Assembly: GCF_018613755.1 (NCBI RefSeq)
Contig: NZ_JAGGPP010000004.1
Location: forward strand, 1 to 64,000
Source: Arthrobacter sp. ISL-72
GTDB lineage: Bacteria; Actinomycetota; Actinomycetes; Actinomycetales; Micrococcaceae
DNA: 64,000 nt
Direction: 5' to 3'
Part shown: one piece after another, positions 15,162 through 23,100 of the stretch
Layout: every line of letters begins with the position of its first letter
How positions within the stretch are numbered: the first letter of the stretch is position 1
The notes under the pieces: model-generated
Told to the model about the DNA's origin: nothing
Databases searched by the model: none
The model's input: the letters and a program-made list of their open reading frames with translations, nothing else
Program-made: the position numbers and the translations under genes

Positions 15162-16235
15162 TCACCAACCGCCGCGCGTCGGGGTATGTCCCTTTCTGGC
15201 ATCGTCGGGCATTGCCATTTCGGCCCGCAGGCCCAGGAGTCGGATCGGACGGTCCGCTTCGATTCCGGCTGCGAGGTCCAAGGCCCGCGCCAGGATTTCG
15301 TTCCTGTCGAATGTCTCGGGAATCTTCCTCGCGTGCGTTTTGGTGAAAAACGGCGCGTACCGAACCTTGAGGGTCAGCCCAACCACGGGCCGTCCTTCGG
15401 CCACAACATCCTCAAGCACACGCGCTGCCAGCTCCCTCACGGCGCCGTCCACCTGGGCAGGCTCGGTCAGGTCGCGCTGGAAGGTGGTCTCCCGGCTATG
15501 CCCGCGGGCAACCCACGGGGTGTCGTCCACAACGCCGGCGCCGTCGCCGCGTCCGAGCTCCGCGTACCAAGGACCCATCCTGGGGCCGAACTCCGGGACC
15601 AGGTCTTGTGGGTTGGACGCGGCGAGCTCGGCGACTGTATTGATGCCGAGTTTGGCCAGCCGGCCCGACACTTTGGTTCCGACGCCCCACAGGTCCTTGG
15701 TTGGCCGACTGCCCATGACATCGAGCCAGTTCCCGGCAGTGAGACGGAAGACGCCCGCCGGCTTGCCGAAACCGGTGGCGACCTTGGCTCGGACCAGGGT
15801 GTCGCCGATGCCCACGCTGCAATGCAGCTGCGTTCGCTCCAGGACCGCAGCCTGCATCTGCCGGGCGTAGGCTTCCGGATCCTCTGTCTCAGTGCCTACA
15901 AAGGCTTCATCCCAACCAAGCACCTGCACGGTGGCGCCGGGCTGTGCGCGCAAGGTAGCCATCACAGTTTCAGAAGCTGCGAGGTATGCCTCCTGATCGA
16001 CGGGCAGGATCACAGCGTCTGGGACTTTCCGGGCCGCAATGCGTAAGGGCATTCCGGAACCCACGCCGAACGCCCTGGCTTCGTAGGATGCGGTCGACAC
16101 CACAGCTCGTTCCGTGGGGTCGCCCCGACCGCCGACGATGATCGGCTTGCCCGCGAGCTCCGGCCGCCGGAGCACTTCGACCGCCGCGATGAACTGGTCG
16201 AGATCGACGTGCAGCACCCACCGGATTCCGCTCAC
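15162..16235 (-). CDS. Y-family DNA polymerase (DinB/Pol IV type)
   Basis: GTG at 16235 gives 357 residues; upstream frame sequence belongs to other genes. Visible family motifs are VLHVDLDQFIAAVEVLRRPE (first catalytic Asp), VVSTASYEARAFGVGSGMPL, QVLGWDEAFVGTE (catalytic Asp-Glu pair; usual form SIDEAYLD), HCSVGIGDTLVRAKVATGFG, then the helix-hairpin-helix thumb (LWGVGTKVSGRLAKLGINTV) and the little-finger domain. The usual SxGIAxNKxLAK motif is altered to SVGIGDTLVRAKVA. No C-terminal clamp-binding QLxLF-like motif is apparent; the protein ends in a basic stretch. It performs lesion bypass if active. This divergent group is common in actinobacteria beside a canonical DinB. Confidence 0.85.
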   Translation of the reverse strand: MSGIRWVLHVDLDQFIAAVEVLRRPELAGKPIIVGGRGDPTERAVVSTASYEARAFGVGSGMPLRIAARKVPDAVILPVDQEAYLAASETVMATLRAQPGATVQVLGWDEAFVGTETEDPEAYARQMQAAVLERTQLHCSVGIGDTLVRAKVATGFGKPAGVFRLTAGNWLDVMGSRPTKDLWGVGTKVSGRLAKLGINTVAELAASNPQDLVPEFGPRMGPWYAELGRGDGAGVVDDTPWVARGHSRETTFQRDLTEPAQVDGAVRELAARVLEDVVAEGRPVVGLTLKVRYAPFFTKTHARKIPETFDRNEILARALDLAAGIEADRPIRLLGLRAEMAMPDDARKGHTPTRGGW

Positions 16236-16249
16236 GCCACCAGTCTGCC

Positions 16250-17266
16250 CTAAACATGGCTGACAAGCATCGCTCTCCACCGAGCTTGACCGCTGAGCCT
16301 GCGGCCTCCTCGAACCGTGTAGCTTGCTGCTGACGGCTCTTCCCGGCGGTGCAAACTGGTCTTCAGGCTCGACCTCGTGCTCACACGAGCCACCGCGCGG
16401 CGCCGCGCATGGAGGATCGACAGTCCGTAGGCCGTGGCTCCCGGCGTCGCGAGCGCGGCAAGGAGTGCGACAGCGGGCTGGATCTGCGCCCCTTCCGCGA
16501 GGAGCAGGTGAGCCGGCCCCTGCAGGGCCGCGCACGCGCATCCCGTCCAGAGCACGGCCCACAACGCATGCGCGGCCCCGATGGCCGGCGCCCTCACGTA
16601 CGGCGCCGCGAAGACCGCAAGGGCGAGCAGGCCCGTGACGAGAAGACTCACTCGTTGGTCGAGTGATGCGAGGCCCCGCGGCCCGAGCTCCCCCGGACCA
16701 GCCGCGCCCCACATCGTCATGGCCGCGCCGAAGGGCAGCAGTCCGAGCGCGCCGACCACCGCAGCCCAGCCAGACGGTCGCCACGGAGGCTCGTCGAGGA
16801 GAACGCGCCAGCGTTGCAGCGCGTAGAGGGCCAGAAGGGTCGTCAGCGCGACGGCGAGGACGGAAAACCCAGAGTACACAAGGGCGAACGCCCATGCCGC
16901 GAGGCCGCCGTCGTCGGCTGCGGTCGGCGGCGCGCCCGAGACGAGCTGCAGCATTAGGCCCAGGGGCAGTCCGATCAGGATCGGGACGAGCAGCCCGGTC
17001 GCGCAGCCGCCGATGGTCACGACGAGCCAGGCGGGGATGCGATGGCCCCATGGTCGCGTGAGGACGAAGGCGAGGGCGATGGCGATGAGCTCCATGGCCG
17101 CCGTGACGGCGTTGCCGACCACGAATCGCGGAGTGCCCATCGTCGCGACCGCCGCTTCATCCTCCATCCCGATAGTGGCGCCAGCGAGCCACGACAACTT
17201 GAGGACTAGGTACGGCAGGGTGGCAAGCCCCGCCGCCAGGAAGTCGATCCGGCGCAAGGCGGTCAT
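16250..17266 (-). CDS. Multi-pass membrane protein of unknown function
   Basis: Start ATG 17266 (MTALRRIDFLAAGLATLPYL) overlaps the stop of the DUF2867 gene by 4 bp, which decides the start and shows coupling. The protein has 338 residues with about eight to nine hydrophobic segments, rich in Ala/Leu/Val, and a basic, Ser/Arg-rich cytoplasmic tail of about 50 residues. There are no conserved charged residues inside membrane helices that would suggest a transporter. It forms an operon with the DUF2867 protein, opposite a TetR regulator, so it is probably induced together with it when the TetR ligand is present. The role is unknown. Confidence 0.75.
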   Translation of the reverse strand: MTALRRIDFLAAGLATLPYLVLKLSWLAGATIGMEDEAAVATMGTPRFVVGNAVTAAMELIAIALAFVLTRPWGHRIPAWLVVTIGGCATGLLVPILIGLPLGLMLQLVSGAPPTAADDGGLAAWAFALVYSGFSVLAVALTTLLALYALQRWRVLLDEPPWRPSGWAAVVGALGLLPFGAAMTMWGAAGPGELGPRGLASLDQRVSLLVTGLLALAVFAAPYVRAPAIGAAHALWAVLWTGCACAALQGPAHLLLAEGAQIQPAVALLAALATPGATAYGLSILHARRRAVARVSTRSSLKTSLHRREEPSAASYTVRGGRRLSGQARWRAMLVSHV

Positions 17267-17856
17267 TCGGTGACCACCGTGCTCCGCGATCGCCAGGCCC
17301 CTTCCCACTGACGGGTCATCGCGGGGTAAACAATGAGCAGACGGAACGGCAGTATGGCCGCGAGGTAGAGGCGCCCGAACAATCCGTTGGGGCGGACGAG
17401 AACAGCCATCCGCAGCTCCCACCCGTCGTTGCCCTCAACCCATCCGAGGTGCATGACGGCGTGCACTGTGCCATTTGCGATCTCCCTCGCGGCCTCCCGC
17501 GGCAGTCTATAGAGCGACCTGAAGGGACTCCCCGACGGGTCGGCCTCGGCGGTGCCGCGCAGATCCTCAGGCAATCGGTCGCGGAGTGATCCGACGCGAG
17601 CGCCGAGGCCTTCCCGCTCCCTGTCCCACCCGAACAGCCTGCCGAGCCTCCAGCGCAGGGCGAAGAGCGCGCGGCTGATTCGCGAGGAGGATCCGGGGCC
17701 TCCTGCGGCGCGGATCGCCGCGAGCATCTTACCGGAGTCATCCGGCCCGGCACCCGGCGCCCGGTAGGACCAGACGTCCTCAATCTCGAAGTCGGGCGCG
17801 ATCTCATGGATACGCCACGGGACGTCACGGTGGGCGGACTTAGGCAGTCGAGACAT
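17263..17856 (-). CDS. DUF2867-family protein
   Basis: This encodes 197 residues starting MSRLPKSAHRDVPWRIHEIA. The DUF2867 features are visible: WSYRAPGAGPDD at the start of the domain, LGARVGSLRDRLPEDLRGT, FRSLYRLPREAAREIANGTV, HAVMHLGWVEG and LAAILPFRLLIVYPAMTRQW near the end. The family is found fused to or near NAD(P)-binding epimerase-like proteins; its activity is unknown. GGAGGCGAC precedes the start. It is the first gene of a two-gene operon, and two palindromes (17873-17923) lie between it and the divergent TetR gene. Confidence 0.82.
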   Translation of the reverse strand: MSRLPKSAHRDVPWRIHEIAPDFEIEDVWSYRAPGAGPDDSGKMLAAIRAAGGPGSSSRISRALFALRWRLGRLFGWDREREGLGARVGSLRDRLPEDLRGTAEADPSGSPFRSLYRLPREAAREIANGTVHAVMHLGWVEGNDGWELRMAVLVRPNGLFGRLYLAAILPFRLLIVYPAMTRQWEGAWRSRSTVVTE

Positions 17857-17872
17857 GGTCGCCTCCTGTACT

Positions 17873-17923
17873 TATACGGAACCGTATAGATGGCATAATA
17901 GCAACACTGTACGCTGGCGTATA
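17873..17923. promoter_or_regulatory. Two TetR-type operator palindromes
   Basis: TATACGGAACCGTATA (17873-17888) is a palindrome with 7-bp arms and 2-bp centre. A second copy, TGTACGCTGGCGTATA (17908-17923), has one mismatch between arms. Both lie in the 84-bp gap between the divergent DUF2867 and TetR starts, 35 bp apart centre to centre, as expected for a TetR protein repressing both directions. Confidence 0.72.
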
Positions 17924-17940
17924 GACCGGGAGGCGAACGG

Positions 17941-18507
17941 ATGGCTCATAAGCGCACGCCACGGGAGGCATGGGTCCGCGCGGCCCTTGAGGCCCTCACG
18001 GAAGGCGGCCCTGAGGCGGTGCGCATTGAAGTGCTGGCGAAGCGCCTTGGCGTAACCAAGGGCGGCTTCTACGGGTACTTCGAGGGGCGCGACCAGCTTC
18101 TCGCCGAGGCACTCGATGTCTGGGAGCGCGAGGCCGCGCAGGCCGTCATCGACGAGGTCGAGCAGTCGCAGGGCAACGCCCAGGAGCGGCTCCGCTCCCT
18201 CCTGGCGAGCGTGAAGGCGCGCGAGGACACCGTACGAACCGAGTTCGCCATCCGCGAGTGGGCGCGACGCGACCCGGCGGTCGCGGCTCGCCTGCGTCGA
18301 GTCGACTACGCGCGCCTCGGCTACGTCCGCGAGTTGCACGACGAGCTTACCGGCGACGCCGCAGAGGCTGCCGCCCGCGCAGCAGTGACGATCGGCCTAT
18401 GGCTCGCGGGCCACTACATGCGCTTCGACACCGAGGGCTTCGACCACGACGCCGTCCTGAAGCTCGTGTTCGATCGGATGACGGGCAAGGCGCAGGAGCT
18501 TCGCTGA
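17941..18507 (+). CDS. TetR-family transcriptional regulator
   Basis: This is a 188-residue protein with GGGAGG upstream of its ATG. The N-terminal helix-turn-helix reads AWVRAALEALTEGGPEAVRI, then EVLAKRLGVTKGGFYGYFEG, the TetR recognition segment. The remaining helices form the ligand-binding and dimer domain (AAARAAVTIGLWLAGHYMRF). It is divergent from the DUF2867/membrane-protein operon with two operator palindromes in the shared promoter, so it almost certainly represses that operon and itself. The inducer is unknown. Confidence 0.9.
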   Translation: MAHKRTPREAWVRAALEALTEGGPEAVRIEVLAKRLGVTKGGFYGYFEGRDQLLAEALDVWEREAAQAVIDEVEQSQGNAQERLRSLLASVKAREDTVRTEFAIREWARRDPAVAARLRRVDYARLGYVRELHDELTGDAAEAAARAAVTIGLWLAGHYMRFDTEGFDHDAVLKLVFDRMTGKAQELR

Positions 18508-18644
18508 GGGGGCCGATTCGCTGTGTCGCGCCAGAACGAGGTCCTCAGGATCCGGGCGAACCCGTCGACGTCGGCGAACTCCACGAGCGAGAAGCATTCG
18601 CGACGGACTTGGCCGGCGCATGGCAGGAACGGGGTGCGGGCTGC

Positions 18645-19264
18645 GGACTAGCTGATCCATGTCCCGCAATCCGGCCCGCTCCAGAAGCCGCTTCTCATTC
18701 GTAACCCACTCGGCGCGGGCAGTCAGGACCGCATGGGCCGTCATCATGGCGGACGTGGCCAGAGCGCCGGCCAGTTCGGTCAGCTTGCCGCTTCCGACGT
18801 AGGCGGCGCGTGCATAGTGCAGCGTCATCGCCGCCCGATCACGCCAAACGGGCGGAGCCGTTTCTTGCAGGCGCGGTGGGTATTCGGGACGAGGCAGGTC
18901 GCCGCGGAGGACGCGGTTCGTGGCCGTTTCGGCGACGACCGGGTAGCTGGGTATCCCTGCCAGATGGAACATGAGGGGCTCGATACGAAGCCGGCCTTGC
19001 CGGGCCTCCCGGCTCGATCTCCAGCCACGCGCCGCCATTGAAGACGCCGCCGCCCCAGCCGCCGATCTCAGAGACAGTTCCTTCCCAGCCCAGCGCTCTG
19101 AGGCTGCCGGGGTCGAAGCGATCCCGGTAGTACAGGGCAAAGTCCCAGTCGCTGGTCGGCTCGTGGGAGCCAGATACCCTGGATCCCCCGAGTGAGACCG
19201 ACAGTACGCCGGGAAGAGCGGCGAGCTCATCGGCGACGTAATCAACAAGCGCAGAATCATCCAC
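18645..19264 (-). pseudogene. Nucleotidyltransferase-domain protein, frameshifted
   Basis: From GTG 19264 the frame reads VDYVADELAALPGVLSVSLG then GSRVSGSHEPTSDWDFALYY. This is a clear nucleotidyltransferase motif (GSxxxGxxxxxSDxD). It continues to GGVFNGGAWLEI near 19020. There it leaves the family, and the rest appears in another frame: QGRLRIEPLMFHLAGIPSYP, RVLRGDLPRPEYPPRLQETA, ARAEWVTNEKRLLERAGL. Several residues normally linking the halves (the DVHYRDLD-like strand) are missing, so a small deletion with a frameshift explains it. The family resembles aminoglycoside and small-molecule nucleotidyltransferases. It is disrupted unless the sequence is in error. Confidence 0.7.
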
Positions 19265-19462
19265 CTGGCACTCCTGTCGTCGGGGAAACACAGCTCTCTC
19301 ACCGTGCCAAACCTGACCTGAGCTCCATCCACGAAGCCGCAAACCAAATCTCGGGTACAGCAGTGCGTAAAGCTACGGAATTCCTTGTCCTGAAGGCAAC
19401 CATTCGCTCCATCTTCAGTCCCGGCGAGCCAGGAGTCAGAAGTTACTTTCTGCGGTTGACGA

Positions 19463-19741
19463 TCAGTTCCTGGGCTGCATCAGTCGGTGCAGGCAGGTTG
19501 TGTAGGCGGTCATAGTTTGTTCGAAGGTGAGCAGTTGGAGACCGCCGTAGACGGCGGCGGCTGCTCCGCCGCCGTCGTCCTCCGGGGCATCGCAGAGGAG
19601 TAGCTCGCAGGTGCCTCCTTTCGCTGTCAGAGTTGCGATTCCCCATGGGTGTTCCGGCGCCGTCACGGCGCTACCCGTCGCTAAGCGTCCCCTCAGCAGA
19701 TGGGGATCCACTCGCGCGATAGCCCCTCTCCACACCTGCAT
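19463..19741 (-). CDS. Hypothetical protein
   Basis: A 92-residue frame reads MQVWRGAIARVDPHLLRG, then APEHPWGIATLTAKGGTCEL and TFEQTMTAYTTCLHRLMQ. The composition is balanced, with Cys, Met and aromatic residues that random GC-rich frames rarely have. There is no membrane segment and no family I recognise. Its start lies 47 bp from the divergent monooxygenase start, so the two could share a control region. No clear ribosome binding site is seen before 19741. Confidence 0.4.
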   Translation of the reverse strand: MQVWRGAIARVDPHLLRGRLATGSAVTAPEHPWGIATLTAKGGTCELLLCDAPEDDGGGAAAAVYGGLQLLTFEQTMTAYTTCLHRLMQPRN

Positions 19742-19788
19742 ACTGCCGCTGCTACGCTCGACTTGTCACCTCTTCATCGGAGCTGAGC

Positions 19789-21021
19789 ATGCAGGAGCAG
19801 CACGACGTCGTTGTTATCGGGGGCGGCCAGGCCGGGCTCGCGATGAGCAACGTGTTGCAGCAGCGCGGGCGGGAGCACGTCGTTTTGGAGCGTCGGCGAA
19901 TCGGTGAACGGTGGCGCACCGAAAGATGGGATTCCTTGCGGTTTCAGTTCCCGAACTGGTCACTCCAACTGCCGGGCTACACATACCGGGGAAACGATCC
20001 CGACGGGTTCGCACACTACAGCGAGATCCTTCGTCTGCTGGAAGACTATGCCGCGAGCCCAGGGGCCCCTGTGAGTGAGCACACCGAAGTCCTCGCCCTT
20101 GCTGAACACCCCACGGGCGAGGGCTTTCAGGTGTCCCTGGCTTAGGGTTCCCTCCACGCGCAACGCATCGTGATCGCAACTGGACCTTTCCAGCTTCCAC
20201 GTATCCCCCGGCTCGCTCATGACATCCCACCATCGGTGCTGCAGATCGACCCTACGGCCTACCGCTGCCCTGAGGCGCTGCCGGCAGGAGGCGTGCTGGT
20301 CGTAGGCAGCGGTGCCTCGGGTTGTCAGATCGCCGAAGAACTGCTGCATGCCGGGCGCAGCGTCTACCTGTCGGTGAGCCGGCACCGGCGCGCGCCGAGG
20401 CGCTTCAGAGGCAAGGATGTTTACTGGTGGCTGGAGGCACTGGGCCGTTTTGCGCAGACAATAGAGAGCTTCCCAGCTCGTCAATACCCACCTTCTACCG
20501 TTGTAACCGGCGTTAACGGCGGACACGACGTCAATGCTCGGCAACTCGCCCTTGACGGCGTCAAGGTGATTGGCAGAATCATCGGCGCGGATGGCCGGAA
20601 CCTCGCTGTCCAAGACAACGCTAATCAGGTCCTTGACGAGGCCGACAGGGCCTACGTCGACTTCTTGTCGGCCGCGCGTCAATTCGTTAGCAAGGGGATC
20701 AAGGAGGATCTCGCGCAGGACGAGCCGCAGGAGCCGCTCCCTCTCATCACCGTGGAAGAGGTCCATTCGCTGGGTCTCACCAAGGGAGGCATCAACACGA
20801 TCATCTGGGCGACCGGCTACGCCCACGACTTTGACTGGGTCAGAATTCCGGTGTTCGACGATCGAGGCCGGCCCCTCCAGCAGCATGGTGTCACTCCAAT
20901 CCCGGGCCTGTACTTCCTCGGGCTGCACTGGATGCACACCTTCAAGTCAGGTCTGCTCTCAGGCGTTGGCGCGGACGCCGAATTTCTCGCCGATCACATG
21001 CATAGAACCACGGAGCGATGA
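19789..21021 (+). pseudogene. Flavin-dependent monooxygenase interrupted by one amber stop
   Basis: The frame is continuous from 19789 to 21021 except for a single TAG at 20143-20145. The N-terminal part has the FAD dinucleotide motif (VVVIGGGQAGLAMSNVLQQR) and typical RWDSLRFQFPNWSLQLPGY. After the stop, in the same frame, come IVIATGPFQLPRIP, the NADPH motif (GGVLVVGSGASGCQIAEELL) and IIWATGYAHDFDWVRIPVFD near the C-terminus. Read through, the protein would be about 410 residues, the usual size for FAD/NADPH monooxygenases of the YhhL/CzcO-like group. One base change (TAG to CAG or GAG) restores it, so it is a very recent mutation, an error or rare readthrough. Confidence 0.8.
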
Positions 21022-21148
21022 CTAGCTGGCTGGCAGGCGCTTGGGCCGGACCTTGACGTTGGCCGGTAGATAATCTGCGCAGTCGAGTGCAATAGTGGCG
21101 GGATGATCAACCAGCAACAGCTCTGGGACGACGCCGCCGCGAAACAGT

Positions 21149-21862
21149 ATGACAAAGGGAGAAGGCATGTTCTCCCCGGAGGTACTGGCCCCCACGGTTG
21201 AGGTCTTATCAAAGCTCGCGGGCGACGGGCCGGCCGTTGAGTTTGCCATCGGCACGGGCCGTGTCGCCATCCCCCTTTCAGAGGCAGGGGTCCAGGTCAG
21301 CGGTATCGAACTGTCTCACGCGATGATCTCCCGTCTCCGTGAGAAGGTCGGAGAAGACTGCATTCCTGTCATTCAGGGCAACATGACCGAGGCAGCGGCG
21401 GGTGATAACTTCTCGCTTGCATTCCTGGTGTTCAACACCATCGCCAACCTCCTGACACAGGACGAACAGGTCCGGTGTTTCCAGAACGCTGCCCGCCATC
21501 TTGCACCTGGAGGGCGCTTCGTCATTGAACTCTGGGTGCCACAACTGCGTTCGCTGCCACCCGGGCACCGCGGGACAGTCGAGGTGAGTGACCCCGGGTA
21601 TCTCCTGATCGATACCTACGACCTGCTGCACCAGCACGTCGTCTCGCACCACGTGCGCTTCGGCCAGGAACTATCGGACGGCCAAGACGCCAAGATCGGA
21701 CGGACACCACAGCGATACATCTGGCCCAGCGAGCTGGACCTCATGGCGCGGCTTGCCGGGTTTGAGCTGGAATCCAGGTGGGCGGACTGGGACCGCAGTG
21801 AATTCTCCGGGGAATCCCGCAGTCATGTGTCGGTGTACCGGCTCACGCGGAGGAATACCTAA
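21149..21862 (+). CDS. SAM-dependent methyltransferase, N-terminus frameshifted
   Basis: From ATG 21149 the protein has 237 residues with the class I fold: PAVEFAIGTGRVAIPL (motif I, ExGxGxGR), VQVSGIELSHAMISRLREK (motif II, acidic Glu), then AFLVFNTIANLLTQ, and HLAPGGRFVIELW. The natural N-terminus seems to start at ATG 21103 (MINQQQLWDDAAAKQYDKG), but that frame shifts away at about 21150, just before GEGMFSPEVLAPTV. Translation from 21149 would lose about 15 residues that normally cap the SAM site. It follows the broken monooxygenase in the same direction, 127 bp away. Substrate unknown. Confidence 0.72.
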   Translation: MTKGEGMFSPEVLAPTVEVLSKLAGDGPAVEFAIGTGRVAIPLSEAGVQVSGIELSHAMISRLREKVGEDCIPVIQGNMTEAAAGDNFSLAFLVFNTIANLLTQDEQVRCFQNAARHLAPGGRFVIELWVPQLRSLPPGHRGTVEVSDPGYLLIDTYDLLHQHVVSHHVRFGQELSDGQDAKIGRTPQRYIWPSELDLMARLAGFELESRWADWDRSEFSGESRSHVSVYRLTRRNT

Positions 21863-21899
21863 AGAACGCCCCAAGGAGAACGTTCCGCAAGCCGGTCGA

Positions 21900-22826
21900 T
21901 CACGTGCTTTGGAGGCGTTGACGGTATTGCCGCGGGGTTTCCCCTGTGTCGTTGAGGAAGTGCCGGTTGAAATTGGACAGGTTGGAGAACCCGGTTTCGT
22001 AGCAAATCTCGGAGATGGGTTTGTCGCCGCGCTCGAGGAGGCGTCGCGCGTGGGCCAAGCGGAGTTTCCGTACTAGATCGCTGAAGTTCTGGCCGGTGGC
22101 CCGCTTGAAGTATTTCGAGAATGTCGGTTCGGTCATTCCGACCATGCCTGCAGCCTCGGACATCTTGACGTTGCCGGCGTGATTGCTGAATACATATTCG
22201 AGGACGATGTCGACCACGGCCGCTGCTTGGCCGTCGAGTTGCGGTCTGAACCATTCCTCGGCAAGGTAGCGCCGTTCCTGCTGTGGTGCCCGTGCCAGAA
22301 TCACAAATAGCTCCAAGAGGTGGTGGAGTCGCTCCAATCCAGTTGAGGCGCCCATCGCCTCGATGGAGGCGGCCGCTTTTTTGGCTGAGCTCCCAAGAAA
22401 CTCGATGCCGCGTGCGGACTGCTCCAGCACGGGCTTTAGCTCGGCCAGTTCAGGGACAAGGGAAGCCGTCTGCTGGACCCACTTTCCGTCGAACTGGATG
22501 ACGGCGTCCCGGTTCTCCAGTACCTCGCCGGGTTCCAGGTCACTGACCCAGTCGTGCGGCAGCCCCGACCCCACGAGGGATACATGACCGGCCTCGAAGG
22601 TGCCGATGTGGTCTCCTACGATGAATTTTCCGGTGCCTTTCCGGATGAGGTGAATCTCATACTCAGGATGGTAGTTCCAGCGCGCCAGGGGGCTGGGGTA
22701 GTCGTGCTCGTGCCATCGGACGGAATGGTTTGGATCCGGCGGAATGACCTCCCTGTTGGCGCGCATTCCCAACAGCCTTTCAGCCAGCCGCGCCGTTGCG
22801 CCGTCGCTCGGGACAGCAGCACTCAT
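21900..22826 (-). CDS. AraC-family regulator of the polyol operon
   Basis: This encodes 308 residues. The N-terminal half is a cupin-type sensing domain (WHEHDYPSPLARWNYHPEYE, IHLIRKGTGKFIVGDHIGTF, GSGLPHDW). The C-terminal 100 residues contain two helix-turn-helix units: NVKMSEAAGMVGMTEPTFSK, YFKRATGQNF, and RGDKPISEICYETGFSNLSN followed by NRHFLNDTGETPRQYR, the classical AraC signature. It is divergent from the polyol importer, with a 274-bp shared promoter region. I infer that it activates the operon when a sugar alcohol or its product binds. Confidence 0.9.
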   Translation of the reverse strand: MSAAVPSDGATARLAERLLGMRANREVIPPDPNHSVRWHEHDYPSPLARWNYHPEYEIHLIRKGTGKFIVGDHIGTFEAGHVSLVGSGLPHDWVSDLEPGEVLENRDAVIQFDGKWVQQTASLVPELAELKPVLEQSARGIEFLGSSAKKAAASIEAMGASTGLERLHHLLELFVILARAPQQERRYLAEEWFRPQLDGQAAAVVDIVLEYVFSNHAGNVKMSEAAGMVGMTEPTFSKYFKRATGQNFSDLVRKLRLAHARRLLERGDKPISEICYETGFSNLSNFNRHFLNDTGETPRQYRQRLQST

Positions 22827-23100
22827 TAGTTCTCCGGGTATGAGTATTTATGAAATATGGACAGCACCTTTAGCGCCTGTCCCCAGCCTAGCGGGTCCCG
22901 CCGGAGAAGGCGCCGGAAAATTAGTATCAGAAAAAGGCAACCACGGCGCTAGTTGCGCAGTATCCCCCACACCTAAAGTTGAGGAACATCAGCGCGGCAC
23001 ATCGGATCCCAGATCGTACGCCCCGCTCCAGTCCGGTATCTCGACGCAGCAGTCGAGGTGCGGCGGCTGTGCATCCCCATGAAGAACAAAGGAGTCCTCA
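22827..23100. promoter_or_regulatory. Shared promoter region of AraC regulator and polyol operon
   Basis: This 274-bp gap between divergent starts has an AT-rich stretch at about 22838-22860 (GAGTATTTATGAAATATGG) and another near 22915-22940. These suit a promoter and AraC half-sites. I could not define exact -35/-10 boxes. GAACAAAGGAGTCCTCA before 23101 supplies the ribosome binding site for the binding protein. Confidence 0.5.

Noticed and set aside
15186-16046. 286-codon plus-strand frame over the Y-family polymerase
   Set aside because: It is opposite all polymerase motifs and has no ribosome binding site or family match.
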